DNA of 64,000 bases from Microbacterium arabinogalactanolyticum (GCF_030268005.1 NZ_BRZC01000007.1:124001-188000); one strand, 5' to 3'. Positions 36,409 to 46,051 are shown, numbered from the stretch's first letter. Numbers and translations: made by a program. Notes: generated by a model not told the origin, from the letters alone.

Positions 36409-37689
36409 ATGATGTCTTCCACCTCCACCGCCGCCTCAGCGGTCTCGCCGGACCGCGAGGTTCCCGGCTCCCCGCAGCCGAGGGCGTTCATCCCGTTGTT
36501 CGTGCTGAGCTGGTTCGGCACCAACCTGGCCCTCAGCACCATCGGCGGAGCCGCGATCCCGAAGGCGTTCGCCTTCCTGGACGATTCGACCAAGGAGATC
36601 AACCTGTCGATCGCGACGCTGATCGGCGGCGTCGTGGTCATGATCGTCACCCCGCTGTTCGGCCGGCTGAGCGACCGCACCCGCTCACGCCTCGGCATCC
36701 GGCGCCCCTGGATCCTCGGCGGAGCGATCGCCGGGCTCATCGGTGCGATCGTGCTCGGCTTCGCGCAGTCGCTCTGGCCGATCGCGCTCGGGTGGGCGAT
36801 CGTGCAGATCGGCTTCGGGGCGACCAACGCCGCCGTGCACGCCCTGCTCGCGGATCAGATCCCGGCCCGCATCCGCGCCCGCGTCTCCGGGATCGCGAGC
36901 GCGTCCGCCAGCGTCGGCCTGATCCTCGGCACGCAGATCATCGCCGCACTGCCCAACGACGCGCAATGGCTGTGGTTCGTCGTGCCCGGCGTGATCGGAG
37001 CGGTGCTGTCGGCTCTCCTGTTCCTCGGACTGGACGACATCGTGCGCGTCGAGCCCCGGCCGGCGTGGAGCTGGCGGGACGTGCTGTCGACGTACTGGCT
37101 GAGCCCTCGCAGCCACCCGGACTTCTTCTGGGCCTGGACCTGCCGGCTGCTGGTGACGATGTCGGTGTTCTCGGTGGCGACCTACCTGCTGTTCTTCATC
37201 ATCGACCGGCTCGGCATCCCCAAGGAGACTGCCTCCGGTGTGCAGGCGCTGGCGCTGCTCGTGTTCACCGTGGGCGGGCTGATCACGAACATCCTCTTCG
37301 GCTGGATCTCCGACCGCACCGGAAGGCGCAAGCCGGTGATCTGGATCTCGTGCGCCTTCTCGGCCGCCGGGCTGCTGCTCGCGATGTTCGCGCCGGGCAT
37401 CCCGATGTTCCTCGCCGCGATCGCGCTGGTGGGCGCGGCCCAGGGCGCCTACGTCTCGGTCGACATCGCGCTGATGACCGAGGTGCTCCCCCATTTCCGG
37501 GATGCCGGGAAGGATCTCGGCATCGTCGCGCTGTCGTACCAGGTGCCGCAGTTCCTGGTGCCGATGCTCGCCATCCCGCTGCTGGCCATCGGCGGCGACG
37601 GCCCCAACTACACCGCGCTGTTCGCCGCGGCCATCGTCTTCGGGGTGCTCGGCGGGCTCGCCGTGCTGCCGATCCGCTCCGTGCGCTGA
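36409..37689 (+). CDS. MFS transporter
   Basis: 426 residues, about 12 membrane helices. The loop 2-3 motif is LFGRLSDRTRSRLGIRRPWIL, resembling sugar/glycoside cation symporters and SLC45-like carriers; loop 8-9 reads GWISDRTGRRKPVIW. The start is ATG 36409 or 36412. It lies seven bases after the second esterase and ends with a hairpin terminator, closing a three-gene operon divergent from lacI. Substrate unknown, probably the ester or its product. Confidence 0.88.
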   Translation: MMSSTSTAASAVSPDREVPGSPQPRAFIPLFVLSWFGTNLALSTIGGAAIPKAFAFLDDSTKEINLSIATLIGGVVVMIVTPLFGRLSDRTRSRLGIRRPWILGGAIAGLIGAIVLGFAQSLWPIALGWAIVQIGFGATNAAVHALLADQIPARIRARVSGIASASASVGLILGTQIIAALPNDAQWLWFVVPGVIGAVLSALLFLGLDDIVRVEPRPAWSWRDVLSTYWLSPRSHPDFFWAWTCRLLVTMSVFSVATYLLFFIIDRLGIPKETASGVQALALLVFTVGGLITNILFGWISDRTGRRKPVIWISCAFSAAGLLLAMFAPGIPMFLAAIALVGAAQGAYVSVDIALMTEVLPHFRDAGKDLGIVALSYQVPQFLVPMLAIPLLAIGGDGPNYTALFAAAIVFGVLGGLAVLPIRSVR

Positions 37690-37721
37690 GACGCGCGCGC
37701 GACCCGCGGCCGAGACGGGAC

Positions 37722-37755
37722 GAGCGCTGCCGCTGAGATTCACGCGGCAGCGCTC
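37722..37755 (+). terminator. Terminator hairpin after the MFS gene
   Basis: 12-bp arms GAGCGCTGCCGC/GCGGCAGCGCTC with a 10-base loop, 33 bases after the stop. Confidence 0.75.
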
Positions 37756-37889
37756 CCGGGATTCCGCCCGATCGTCGACCCCCTCCGCACGGCTCGTGAC
37801 CGTCCTCTGAGCGCCTGCCGATCCGCACTCGTGATGCCGACCGGTCATCTGACTCATTGATCTCAGCACACAGCGGTCTGCAAGCACCA

Positions 37890-37915
37890 TAGGATCGATT
37901 CCGATTGATCGATCC
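37890..37915. promoter_or_regulatory. -10 box overlapping a 24-bp palindrome before the Lrp gene
   Basis: TAGGAT (37890-37895) overlaps a palindrome with 8-bp arms GGATCGAT (37892-37899) and ATCGATCC (37908-37915). It is suited to autoregulation by the Lrp protein. Confidence 0.55.
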
Positions 37916-37946
37916 GACCGATCAGACCCGCCGACAGGAAGCAGTG

Positions 37947-38423
37947 GTGATCGATATGGCCGACCTCGACGACACCGACCGGCGCATCCTCGCAGTGCTC
38001 GACTCCGACCCGAGACGCCCGGTGGCCCTGATCGCACAGGATCTTCGTCTCGCCAGGGGCACCGTGCATGCGCGGCTGGCTCGGCTGGAGTCAAGTGGAT
38101 GGCTGCGCCCGAACAGCTCGCGCGTGCTGCCGTCGGCGCTCGGCCGCGGCGTCTCGGCGTCGATCCAGGTGGAGCTCGACCAGCACCAGATCGGCGCGGC
38201 CATCGAAGCTCTCAGCCGCATTCCCGAGGTGCTGGAGTGCTTCGCCCCCGCGGGCGACACCGACCTGCTGCTGCGGGTGGTCGCCACCGACCCGGACGAC
38301 CTCTACCGCGTCGCCGAGGTGGTGCGACTGTGCCCTGGCATCCTGCGCACCTCGACGAGTCTGTTCCTGCGCCAGGTCATCCCGTACCGCGTCAGCGAGC
38401 TGCTGAAGGCTCCCCTGCCCTGA
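37947..38423 (+). CDS. Lrp/AsnC-family transcriptional regulator
   Basis: 158 residues: N-terminal helix-turn-helix (LDDTDRRILAVLDSDPRRP, LIAQDLRLARGTVHARLARLE) and a C-terminal RAM domain (about 75-150) that normally binds amino acids and forms octamers. GTG 37947 is favoured because AGGAAG lies five bases before it; ATG 37956 is the alternative. No obvious target gene is adjacent apart from its own promoter. Confidence 0.9.
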   Translation: MIDMADLDDTDRRILAVLDSDPRRPVALIAQDLRLARGTVHARLARLESSGWLRPNSSRVLPSALGRGVSASIQVELDQHQIGAAIEALSRIPEVLECFAPAGDTDLLLRVVATDPDDLYRVAEVVRLCPGILRTSTSLFLRQVIPYRVSELLKAPLP

Positions 38424-38446
38424 GCCCGTCTCGGCCCGAGGCGGGC

Positions 38447-39379
38447 TCAGCCGATGATCTGAGCGCCCGGAACCGGGCCGTGCACGTGCAGCGCCTCGCG
38501 GCCCGTGGCCTTCAGCTCGTCCTGCACGGCGCGCGCCGCCTCGGGCCCGCCGCACAGGAACGCCGTGGTCGGACCCGAACCGGAGACGATGCCGGTGAGC
38601 GCGCCCATGCGCACACCGTCGGCGAGCGTCAGCTCCAGGTCGGGGCGACCCACGACGGCCGCGGCCTCGAGGTCGTTCATCATCACCGGCGCGAGCTCGG
38701 TCGCGTCTCCAGCCCGCAGGGCCTGCAGCACCGCCACGGGCACTTCGAGCAGCTCGGTGGGGTCGTCGGCGAGCGCCTCGCCGTGCATGCGCAGCTCGTC
38801 GAGCCTGCCGTACACCTCGGGGGTGGACAGACCCGTGTCGCTGAGCACGAGCACCCAGTCGAACCGGCCTCGCGCAAGGGCAGGCGTCAGCACGTCGCCC
38901 CGTCCGGTGCCGACCGCCGTGCCGCCGTGGAGCGCGAAGGGCACGTCGGCGCCGAGCCGCGCGGCCAGCTCGTGCAGCCCGCGGGGGCCGAGTTCGGTCC
39001 CCCACAGGGCGTCGCAGGCGACCAGCGCCGCCGCGGCATCCGCCGAGCCGCCTCCCATGCCACCCGCGACGGGCACGCCCTTGCGGATGTCCAGATGCAC
39101 GCCCTGCGTCACGCCGGCCGTCTGCGCGAGCAGCTTGGCAGCGCGCAGTGCGAGATTGCGATCGTCCAGCGGCACCCCGGAGATGTCGACGTCGCCGACG
39201 ACGTCGATCGAGAAGCCGTCGGATGCCGAGGCGTACACGTCCTCGTACAGCGACACCGCCTGGAAGACCGTCGCCAGAGCGTGGTACCCGTCGTCATGAC
39301 GCGGGCCGACGCCCAGGTAGACGTTGATCTTCCCCGGCGCGCGCACATGCACGGCATCCGGATGTCGGGCGAAGCTCAC
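38447..39379 (-). CDS. ispE: 4-diphosphocytidyl-2-C-methyl-D-erythritol kinase
   Basis: A GHMP kinase of the MEP isoprenoid pathway, 310 residues. Visible: VRAPGKINVYLGVG at the N-terminus, the ATP loop PVAGGMGGGSADAAAAL, and the C-terminal SGSGPTTAFLC. GTG 39379 starts the family sequence. It lies seven bases after the aldo/keto reductase on the same strand; in most Actinobacteria it directly follows rsmA, so the reductase is an insertion in that pair. Confidence 0.95.
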   Translation of the reverse strand: MSFARHPDAVHVRAPGKINVYLGVGPRHDDGYHALATVFQAVSLYEDVYASASDGFSIDVVGDVDISGVPLDDRNLALRAAKLLAQTAGVTQGVHLDIRKGVPVAGGMGGGSADAAAALVACDALWGTELGPRGLHELAARLGADVPFALHGGTAVGTGRGDVLTPALARGRFDWVLVLSDTGLSTPEVYGRLDELRMHGEALADDPTELLEVPVAVLQALRAGDATELAPVMMNDLEAAAVVGRPDLELTLADGVRMGALTGIVSGSGPTTAFLCGGPEAARAVQDELKATGREALHVHGPVPGAQIIG

Positions 39380-39386
39380 GGTCGCG

Positions 39387-40451
39387 TCACAGATCCGACG
39401 AGATCGACCAGAGGTTGACGTCGATGCCGTGCGCGAGGGCGTCGATGGCGGTGAGCTCCTCATCCGTGAAGGCCGGGCCGTCCACGGCCGCGATGTTCTC
39501 GTCCAGCTGCTCCGGACGCGAGGCGCCGATCAGCGCCGACACGACCACAGGGTCGCGCAGAGTCCACTGCAGCGCCATCTGCGCGAGGCTCTGACCGCGC
39601 TCCGCGGCGATGTCGTTGAGACCGCGCAGCACCGCGATCCCCTCATCGGAGAGCGGCCGATCCGGCAGCGAGCCGCGCTTCTGCGCCCGCTCGGCCGTGC
39701 CGTCGGCGAGGTACTTGCCGGTCAGCAGTCCCTGGGCGAGCGGTGTGAACGCGATGGCGCCGACCCCCTCCGCGCGGAGCGTGTCGGTCAGCCCGTCCTC
39801 CACCCAGCGGTTGAGGATCGAGTACGACGGCTGGTGGATCACGAGCGGCGTGCCCAGGTCGCGTGCGACGGCGAGCGCCGCCTCCGTGCGCTCCGCGCTG
39901 TACGAGGAGATGCCGACGTAGAGCGCCTTGCCCTGGCGCACCAGGGTGTCCAGTGCGCCGATCGTCTCCTCGACGGGCGTGACCGCGTCGACGCGGTGCG
40001 AGTAGAAGATGTCGACGTAGTCGAGCCCCATGCGGGTGAGCGACTGCTCCGCACTGGCGAGGATGTACTTGCGGCTGCCCAGGTCGCCGTACGGGCCGGG
40101 CCACATGTCGTAGCCGGCCTTCGACGAGATGATCAGCTCATCGCGGTAGGGCTTGAGGTCCTCGGCGAAGATGCGGCCGAAGTTCTTCTCGGCCGATCCG
40201 TACGGCGGGCCGTAGTTGTTCGCCAGGTCGAAGTGCGTGATGCCGCTGTCGAACGCGTGCCGCAGCAGGGCGCGCTGGGCGTCCATCGGGATGTTGTCGC
40301 CGAAGTTCCACCACAGGCCGAGTGAGATCGGCGGCAGGTAGAGGCCGGAGGAGCCGACCTGGCGGTACTCGAATCGCTGATAGCGATCGGATGCCGCGGT
40401 GTACGGCCGGTGCAGCTCGGGAACGTCGGAACGGAAGCGGGGATCGGTCAC
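39387..40451 (-). CDS. Aldo/keto reductase, YghZ-like
   Basis: 354 residues with the L-glyceraldehyde-3-phosphate reductase/Kv-beta-like signatures: GLYLPPISLGLWWNFGD, HFDLANNYGPPYGSAE (catalytic Asp and Tyr), IISSKAGYDMWPGPYGD (catalytic Lys) and YSHRVD (His). The C-terminal ALIGASRPEQLDENI binds NADPH. TAGCCT lies six bases before the GTG, indicating a leaderless start. It sits between rsmA and ispE, so those two may partly depend on this promoter. Confidence 0.92.
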   Translation of the reverse strand: MTDPRFRSDVPELHRPYTAASDRYQRFEYRQVGSSGLYLPPISLGLWWNFGDNIPMDAQRALLRHAFDSGITHFDLANNYGPPYGSAEKNFGRIFAEDLKPYRDELIISSKAGYDMWPGPYGDLGSRKYILASAEQSLTRMGLDYVDIFYSHRVDAVTPVEETIGALDTLVRQGKALYVGISSYSAERTEAALAVARDLGTPLVIHQPSYSILNRWVEDGLTDTLRAEGVGAIAFTPLAQGLLTGKYLADGTAERAQKRGSLPDRPLSDEGIAVLRGLNDIAAERGQSLAQMALQWTLRDPVVVSALIGASRPEQLDENIAAVDGPAFTDEELTAIDALAHGIDVNLWSISSDL

Positions 40452-40457
40452 CCAGCC

Positions 40458-40463
40458 AGGCTA
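40458..40463 (-). promoter_or_regulatory. -10 box of the leaderless aldo/keto reductase promoter
   Basis: TAGCCT on the minus strand is followed by a 6-base spacer and GTG 40451. It overlaps the end of rsmA. Confidence 0.5.
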
Positions 40464-41309
40464 GCCGTCCTGCTGGACGCGCGCGATCCGGTGGTAATCA
40501 TCGACCGTGAGGTCCTCGCCGCGAGCAGTGGGGGCGACGCCGGCAGCCTCCAGGACCGCGGATGCCGCCGCCGAGCTGCCGAAGATCCCGGACAGGGCCT
40601 GGCGCAGCATCTTGCGACGCTGGTTGAACGCGGCGTCCACGATCTCGAAGGTGCGCCGGCGCTCGATCTCGTCGCCGCGCGGCTCCGGGTCGCGGTGGAA
40701 GCCCACCAGCAGGCTGTCGACGTTCGGCACCGGCCAGAACACCTGCCGCGACACGGTACCGGTCAGCCGCCACGGGCCGTACCAGGCCGCCTTCACGCTG
40801 GGCGCACCGTAGATCTTCGAGCCGGGCTTCGCCGCGAGCCGCTCGGCGACCTCCGCCTGCACCATGACCACGCCGCGCTGCAGGTGCGGGAAGGTCTCCA
40901 GGAAGTGCAGCAGCACCGGCACGGACACGTTGTACGGGAGATTGGCGACGAGCACGCTCGGGTCGCCGGGCAGCTCGGTGACGCGCATCGCGTCGGCGTC
41001 GACCACCGTCAGCGCACCGTCGGGCACACCGCGCTCGGCGGCCGTCTGCGGAAGGCGCTCGGCCAGCCTGTGATCGATCTCGACGGCGGTCACCGACGCC
41101 CCGGTCTCGAGGATCGCGAGGGTCAGCGACCCGAGCCCAGGTCCGATCTCCACGACCCGCTCCCCCGCCTGGACATCGGCGGCCTGCACGATCTTGCGCA
41201 CGGTGTTGGCGTCGACCACGAAGTTCTGCCCGAGCTTCTTGGTGGGGGTCACATCGAGTTCGGCGGCGAGGCGGCGGATCTCGGTGGCGCCGAGCAGGGA
41301 GACGGTCAT
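40461..41309 (-). CDS. rsmA: 16S rRNA dimethyladenosine transferase
   Basis: It dimethylates two adjacent adenines near the 3' end of 16S rRNA. 282 residues: [20 protein letters not shown] loop [24 protein letters not shown] and the catalytic [14 protein letters not shown] 41309 begins the family sequence. GAGAAT (41316-41321) lies six bases upstream as a likely leaderless -10, closely facing the promoter of the MFS gene. Confidence 0.96.
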   Translation of the reverse strand: MTVSLLGATEIRRLAAELDVTPTKKLGQNFVVDANTVRKIVQAADVQAGERVVEIGPGLGSLTLAILETGASVTAVEIDHRLAERLPQTAAERGVPDGALTVVDADAMRVTELPGDPSVLVANLPYNVSVPVLLHFLETFPHLQRGVVMVQAEVAERLAAKPGSKIYGAPSVKAAWYGPWRLTGTVSRQVFWPVPNVDSLLVGFHRDPEPRGDEIERRRTFEIVDAAFNQRRKMLRQALSGIFGSSAAASAVLEAAGVAPTARGEDLTVDDYHRIARVQQDG

Positions 41310-41342
41310 GGATCCATTCTCGCGTATGTCCGGACCCGCCCC

Positions 41343-41348
41343 TAGGAT
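41343..41348 (+). promoter_or_regulatory. -10 box of a leaderless MFS promoter
   Basis: TAGGAT is followed by a 7-base spacer and GTG 41356. The divergent rsmA -10 lies about 22 bases away. Confidence 0.5.
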
Positions 41349-41355
41349 CGGGCGA

Positions 41356-42666
41356 GTGACCGCATTCGGAGAGCTCATCGCGCCGCGCCGGCTCGGCCGG
41401 GACTTCCGCTGGCTGATGTCGGCTGCGTGGACGAGCAACATCGGCGACGGCATCGCCCTCGCCGCCTCCCCGCTGCTGATCGCCTCGATGACCTCGTCGC
41501 CGGTGCTGGTCGCCTCCGGCGCCATGCTGCAGTTCCTGCCGTGGCTGCTGTTCGGTCTGCACGCCGGCGCGATCGCGGATCGCGTGGAGCGGCGGATGCT
41601 GGTCATGCTCGCCCATGGCGTCCGCGCCGTGATCGTGCTGGCGCTCGTGGCCTTCCTGGTGACGGGCACCGCGAACATCGCCATCGTGCTGGCGGTGTCG
41701 TTCCTGTACGGCACGGCGGAGGTCTTCGCCGACACCAGCACGAGCACGTTGCTGCCGATGATGGTGAAGCCGGCCGACCTGGGAATCGGCAACGCCCGTC
41801 TGCAGGCGGGCTTCCTGGTGGCGAACCAGCTGGCAGGGCCTCCGCTGGGCGCCTTCCTGTTCGCGGTCGGCCACTTCTGGCCGTTCCTGGTGCAGGTGCT
41901 TGCCGTGTCGCTGGCGCTGCTGCTGGTGGCGCGGATCGCCCGGCAGCCGGTGCCGCCGCGCTCGTCGGCCAGCACGGACCCGTCGTCCGGATCAGCGCCC
42001 CGGAAGTCGCACGTCGGGCACGACATCGCGGAGGGCGTGGGCTGGGCGTGGCGCAACAAGCCCGTGCGCACGCTGATCATCATCATCCTGGCGTTCAACG
42101 TCACCTGGGCGGCCCCTTGGGGCATCCTGGTCCTGTACGCGACCGAGCATCTGAAGATGGGGCCGGTCGGCTTCGGCGCGCTGACCACGGCATCCGCTCT
42201 GGGCGGCCTCGCCGCCACGCTCAGCTTCGGATGGCTGGAGCGGCACGTGTCCTTCGCCACCCTGATGAAGATCTGCCTGTCGCTCGAAGTGCTGATGCAC
42301 CTGTCCTTCGCGCTGACCACGAACGGGGTCGTGGCGCTCGGGATCATGTTCGGGTTCGGCGCCTACGCGTTCGTGTGGGGCACGATCTCCACGACCGTGC
42401 GCCAGCGGCTCGTGCCGCACGAACTGCAGGGCCGGGTCGGCTCGGTCAACATGGTGGGCGTGTTCGGCGGCATGGTCATCGGGCAGGCCGTCGGCGGGCT
42501 GATCGCGCAGGCGTGGGGGCTGACCGCACCGTGGTGGTTCGCCTTCGGCGGCGCTGCGCTCACGCTCCTGCTGATGTGGCGGCAGATCTCGCACATCGCC
42601 GCGGCGAAGCCGGTGCTCGAGGACGCCCCGGCCGATGAGCCGCCGACAGGCGACGCCGCTCAGTAG
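41356..42666 (+). CDS. MFS transporter, enterobactin-exporter-like
   Basis: 436 residues, 12 predicted helices. [29 protein letters not shown] and [18 protein letters not shown] are typical of the MFS_3/EntS group of drug or siderophore exporters. GTG 41356 is chosen for its -10 box and because the hydrophobic family region follows. The C-terminal end overlaps the convergent GNAT gene by seven bases. Substrate unknown. Confidence 0.88.
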   Translation: MTAFGELIAPRRLGRDFRWLMSAAWTSNIGDGIALAASPLLIASMTSSPVLVASGAMLQFLPWLLFGLHAGAIADRVERRMLVMLAHGVRAVIVLALVAFLVTGTANIAIVLAVSFLYGTAEVFADTSTSTLLPMMVKPADLGIGNARLQAGFLVANQLAGPPLGAFLFAVGHFWPFLVQVLAVSLALLLVARIARQPVPPRSSASTDPSSGSAPRKSHVGHDIAEGVGWAWRNKPVRTLIIIILAFNVTWAAPWGILVLYATEHLKMGPVGFGALTTASALGGLAATLSFGWLERHVSFATLMKICLSLEVLMHLSFALTTNGVVALGIMFGFGAYAFVWGTISTTVRQRLVPHELQGRVGSVNMVGVFGGMVIGQAVGGLIAQAWGLTAPWWFAFGGAALTLLLMWRQISHIAAAKPVLEDAPADEPPTGDAAQ

Positions 42667-43262
42667 CGCGCCAGGCGGGCATCCAGCCCGTTGCGGACCG
42701 CCGGCCACTCGTGCGGCAGGATCGAGTACGCCACCGTGTCGCGCAGCGAGCCGTCCGGAAGGATGCGGTGATTGCGCAGCACGCCGTCCAGCTTCGCGCC
42801 GAGGCGCTCGATGGCTGCCCGCGACTGCCGGTTGTGGAAGTGCGTCATCAGGGACACGGCGATGGCATCGCAGCGCTCGAAGGCGTGCGCGAGCATGAGC
42901 CGCTTCATCGCCGGGTTGACCTCGGTGCCGTGCGCCTGGGCGCCGATCCACGTGTAGCCGATCTCGACGCGACGGTTCGGCTGATCGATGCTGCAGAACG
43001 TGGTCATGCCGATCACCTCGCCGCTGCCGAGGCGCCGGACGGCGAACGGGTTCATGCTGCCCGCCGCGCGTGCGGCCAGGCGACGGTCGATCTCGGCCGG
43101 CACGCCCTCGGCGGTCGGGACCGACGTGTACCAGGCGTGCGCCAGGGTCGCCGCGGCGCGGCCGAGATCCTCGGTGTGCTCGTGACTGAGCGGCTCGAGC
43201 CGCACATGGTCGTCTTCGAGCGTGATCTCATCGAGGAAGAGCATCCGATCCCCACCCGTCAT
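42660..43262 (-). CDS. GNAT acetyltransferase, RimJ/RimL-like
   Basis: 200 residues. DHVRLEPLSHEHTEDL, SGEVIGMTTFCSID, VEIGYTWIGAQAHGTEVN and the C-terminal VAYSILPHEWPAVR match the RimJ/RimL-type GNATs that acetylate N-terminal or side-chain amines. ATG 43262 overlaps the tatD stop in ATGA; ATG 43244 (MLFLDEITLED) is a plausible internal start. It occupies the position where rpfB lies in mycobacteria. Confidence 0.88.
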   Translation of the reverse strand: MTGGDRMLFLDEITLEDDHVRLEPLSHEHTEDLGRAAATLAHAWYTSVPTAEGVPAEIDRRLAARAAGSMNPFAVRRLGSGEVIGMTTFCSIDQPNRRVEIGYTWIGAQAHGTEVNPAMKRLMLAHAFERCDAIAVSLMTHFHNRQSRAAIERLGAKLDGVLRNHRILPDGSLRDTVAYSILPHEWPAVRNGLDARLARY

Positions 43263-44134
43263 TCGAAGGAGCCGTACACGGCGAGCGTGTTCGCCGCGAC
43301 CTGCGCGCAGAGCTCGTCGACATCCATCTCGAGCTCGGCCGCCATGAACCGCATGGTCAGCGGAACGAGATACGGCGCGTTGGGGCGACCGCGCAGCGGC
43401 ACCGGCGTCAGGAAGGGGGCATCCGTCTCCACCAGGATCCGATCCAGCGGCGTCACGTGCAGCGCGTCGCGCAGGTTCTGCGCGTTCTTGAAGGTGATGT
43501 TGCCCGCGAAGGAGAGCCAGTACCCGGCGTCCGCCGCGGTCCTGGCCATCGCCTCGTCACCAGAGAAGCAGTGGAACACGGTGCGCTCCGGCGCCCCGAC
43601 GCGGGCGAGGGTCTCCAGCACGTCGTCGTGCGCGTCGCGGTCGTGGATCTGCATGGCGATGCCGTGCTTCTTCGCCAGCGCGATGTGCGCCTCGAAGGAC
43701 TCGTGCTGCGCGGGGCGGCCATGTTCGTCCGTGCGGAAGTAGTCCAGCCCGGTCTCGCCGATCGCCCGGGTGCGCGGGTGCGCCGCGAGCTCGTCGATCA
43801 CCGCGATCGCCTCATCGAGGCGCCCGTCCTGCTGGTAGGTCGGCGCGTCGTTCGGGTGGATAGCGACGGCCGCGAGCACGCGCGGATCGGATGCCGCGGC
43901 ATCCACCGCCCACCGCGAGGACTCGATGTCGCCGGAGGCCTGCACGACGCCGGCGATCCCGACGGCGCCCGCCCGATCCAGCTGCTCGCGCAGCGAGAGC
44001 GGTTCGACGCCGTCGGTGATCTCCAGGTGGCAGTGGTTGTCGTACACCGGGACCGTGAGCGGCTCCGGCGCCGCCGGGTAGCTCAGGTCCTTGCGCCCCT
44101 TCGTGGAGCGCTCGCGCACGTAGGTGTCGGCCAT
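43259..44134 (-). CDS. tatD: TatD-family metal-dependent deoxyribonuclease
   Basis: 291 residues of the TatD amidohydrolase-like family. The HxH metal motif is DNHCHLEI, then IGETGLDYFR, HDRDAHDD, a His in VFHCFSGDE, and the final metal Asp in ILVETDAPFLTP. TatD enzymes have 3'-5' exonuclease or D-aminoacyl-tRNA-deacylase-like roles. It begins three bases after metG, forming a metG-tatD operon as in other Actinobacteria. Confidence 0.95.
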   Translation of the reverse strand: MADTYVRERSTKGRKDLSYPAAPEPLTVPVYDNHCHLEITDGVEPLSLREQLDRAGAVGIAGVVQASGDIESSRWAVDAAASDPRVLAAVAIHPNDAPTYQQDGRLDEAIAVIDELAAHPRTRAIGETGLDYFRTDEHGRPAQHESFEAHIALAKKHGIAMQIHDRDAHDDVLETLARVGAPERTVFHCFSGDEAMARTAADAGYWLSFAGNITFKNAQNLRDALHVTPLDRILVETDAPFLTPVPLRGRPNAPYLVPLTMRFMAAELEMDVDELCAQVAANTLAVYGSFE

Positions 44135-44137
44135 GCT

Positions 44138-45715
44138 CTACGCGGTCTGCTCCACGCGCGGGAACAGCGGCGCGAGCGCCGACACGGTGGTGCCCGGCTT
44201 CAGCGCGCCCCAGGCACCGGCCTCGCGGATCGGCTGCGCGGCGAGCGCACCCAGGGAGTCCTCGACGCCCAGCGCCTCCCACAGCTTGCCTGTCGACTGC
44301 GGCATGACCGGCGAGAGCAGCACGGCGAGCGCCCGCAGGCCCTCGGCGCAGGTGTACAGCACGGTGCCGAGGCGCGCACGCTGAGCCTCGTCGCGCGCCA
44401 GCGCCCACGGCTCGTTCTCCGTGATGTAGCCGTTCAGCGCGTCCACGATCGTCCAGATCGAGTGGATCGCCTCGTCGATGCGGAAGTGGCCGATCGCGGC
44501 ATCCGCCTTCGACGCGGCATCCGCGACCGTCTTCTGGATCGCGAGGTCGGCGTCGGTGTAGTCGGATGCCTCCGGGACGACGCCATCGAAGTACTTCTCG
44601 ATCATCGCGATCGTGCGCGACGCGAGGTTCCCGAAGCCGTTCGCGAGCTCTGCCTGGTAGCGGGCCGACAGGTCCTCCCACGAGAACGAGCCGTCCTGGC
44701 CGAACGCGATCGCCGAGAGGAAGTAGAAGCGGTACGCGTCCGAGCCGAACACGTCGGTGATCTCGGTGGGCGCGATGCCGGTGAGCTTGGACTTCGACAT
44801 CTTCTCGCCGCCGACCAGCAGCCAGCCGTGCGCGAAGACGCCCTTGGGCACCTCGAGCCCCGCCGCCATCAGCAGCGCGGGCCAGATCACGGCGTGGAAG
44901 CGCAGGATGTCCTTGCCGACGACATGGTACGCCGGCCAGCGCCGGTCGAAGGTCGACTCGTCGGAGCCGTAGCCGACGGCGGTGACGTAGTTGAGCAGGG
45001 CGTCGACCCACACGTAGATGACGTGCGACTCGTCCCAGGGCAGCGGAATGCCCCAGTCGAACGTGGAGCGCGAGATCGACAGGTCCTTCAGCCCCTGGCT
45101 GGCGAACGACACGACCTCGTTGCGCGCCGAGTCGGGGCGCACGAAGTCGGGCTCGGTCTTGTAGAGCTCTAGCAGGCGGTCCTGGAACTCGCTGAGCTTG
45201 AAGAAGTAGTTCTTCTCCTGCAGCAGCTCGAGCGGCTTGGAGTGGATCGCGCAGACCTTCAGGCCCTCGAAGGGACCGGTGCCGTCGACGATCTCCGACT
45301 CGGGCTTGAACTCCTCACAGCCCACGCAGTACAGCGCCTCGTACTCGCCCGCGTAGATGTAGCCCGCGTCGTACAGCTTCTGGAAGAACACCTGCACGTT
45401 CTTCTCGTGCCGCTCCTGCGTGGTGCGGATGAAGTCGTCGTTCGCGACGTCGAGGGTCTTCAGCAGCGGGAACCAGCTCTCGCCGACCAGCTTGTCGACC
45501 CACTCCTGCGGGGTGACGTTGTTCGCCGCGGCGGCGCGGAGCATCTTCTGACCGTGCTCGTCGGTGCCGGTCAGCATCCAGGTGTCGTCCCCCGCCTGGC
45601 GGTGCCAGCGCGCAAGAGTGTCCACGGCGACGGACGTGTAGCCGTGGCCGATGTGCGGCACGTCGCTGGGGTAGTAGATCGGCGTGGTGATGTAGAAAGA
45701 CTCGCCTGCGGGCAT
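44138..45715 (-). CDS. metG: Methionine-tRNA ligase
   Basis: It charges initiator and elongator tRNA-Met. 525 residues: HIGH motif in YYPSDVPHIGHGY, GTDEHGQKM, KMSKS loop in GGEKMSKSKL, and a C-terminal anticodon domain. The inserted knuckle is CVGC...CAIH, i.e. one Cys of the usual four replaced by His. ATG 45715 is the family start and has TAGAAT seven bases upstream, so it seems leaderless. A 336-bp gap with an inverted repeat lies upstream. Confidence 0.97.
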   Translation of the reverse strand: MPAGESFYITTPIYYPSDVPHIGHGYTSVAVDTLARWHRQAGDDTWMLTGTDEHGQKMLRAAAANNVTPQEWVDKLVGESWFPLLKTLDVANDDFIRTTQERHEKNVQVFFQKLYDAGYIYAGEYEALYCVGCEEFKPESEIVDGTGPFEGLKVCAIHSKPLELLQEKNYFFKLSEFQDRLLELYKTEPDFVRPDSARNEVVSFASQGLKDLSISRSTFDWGIPLPWDESHVIYVWVDALLNYVTAVGYGSDESTFDRRWPAYHVVGKDILRFHAVIWPALLMAAGLEVPKGVFAHGWLLVGGEKMSKSKLTGIAPTEITDVFGSDAYRFYFLSAIAFGQDGSFSWEDLSARYQAELANGFGNLASRTIAMIEKYFDGVVPEASDYTDADLAIQKTVADAASKADAAIGHFRIDEAIHSIWTIVDALNGYITENEPWALARDEAQRARLGTVLYTCAEGLRALAVLLSPVMPQSTGKLWEALGVEDSLGALAAQPIREAGAWGALKPGTTVSALAPLFPRVEQTA

Positions 45716-46051
45716 GGGATCGATTCTAGGCGGGAAGCGGGAGCGGGATTGTCGTGTGACCTGCTGTGCGGAGGCCGGGGGCCGGACGCGGGCATCCGGA
45801 CGTTCCCTGCGCTCGCAGAGCGGGTGCCCCTCCCGCTGCGCGGGTCCCTCCCCGATGCTCGCTCCGGGAACGTCCTCCTGCCCTGTTCGTGGGGGCAGAC
45901 GCTCTGGCCGGGCTGCCCTCGGCGTGCGGAGGGGGTGAGAAGGTGGGCAGCTCGCGCGGAGAAGTGCACTACGCGCGGACGGAAGGTGACGATTCGGCCG
46001 CTCCTGGTGCACATCTCCGCAGGAAGCGCACGCGGGTGGGATGCTGTGGGC
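45716..46051. other. 336-bp intergenic region with a 78-bp inverted repeat
   Basis: It holds the metG promoter near 45723 and an inverted repeat with arms GGACGTTCCC (45798-45807) and GGGAACGTCC (45866-45875). Inside is a smaller stem AGCGGG/CCCGCT (45819-45837). I see no convincing gene; open frames across it are high-GC shadows. The rest carries the upstream region of the small gene at 46052. Confidence 0.6.
45723..45728 (-). promoter_or_regulatory. -10 box of the leaderless metG promoter
   Basis: TAGAAT on the minus strand is followed by a 7-base spacer and ATG 45715. Confidence 0.55.
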
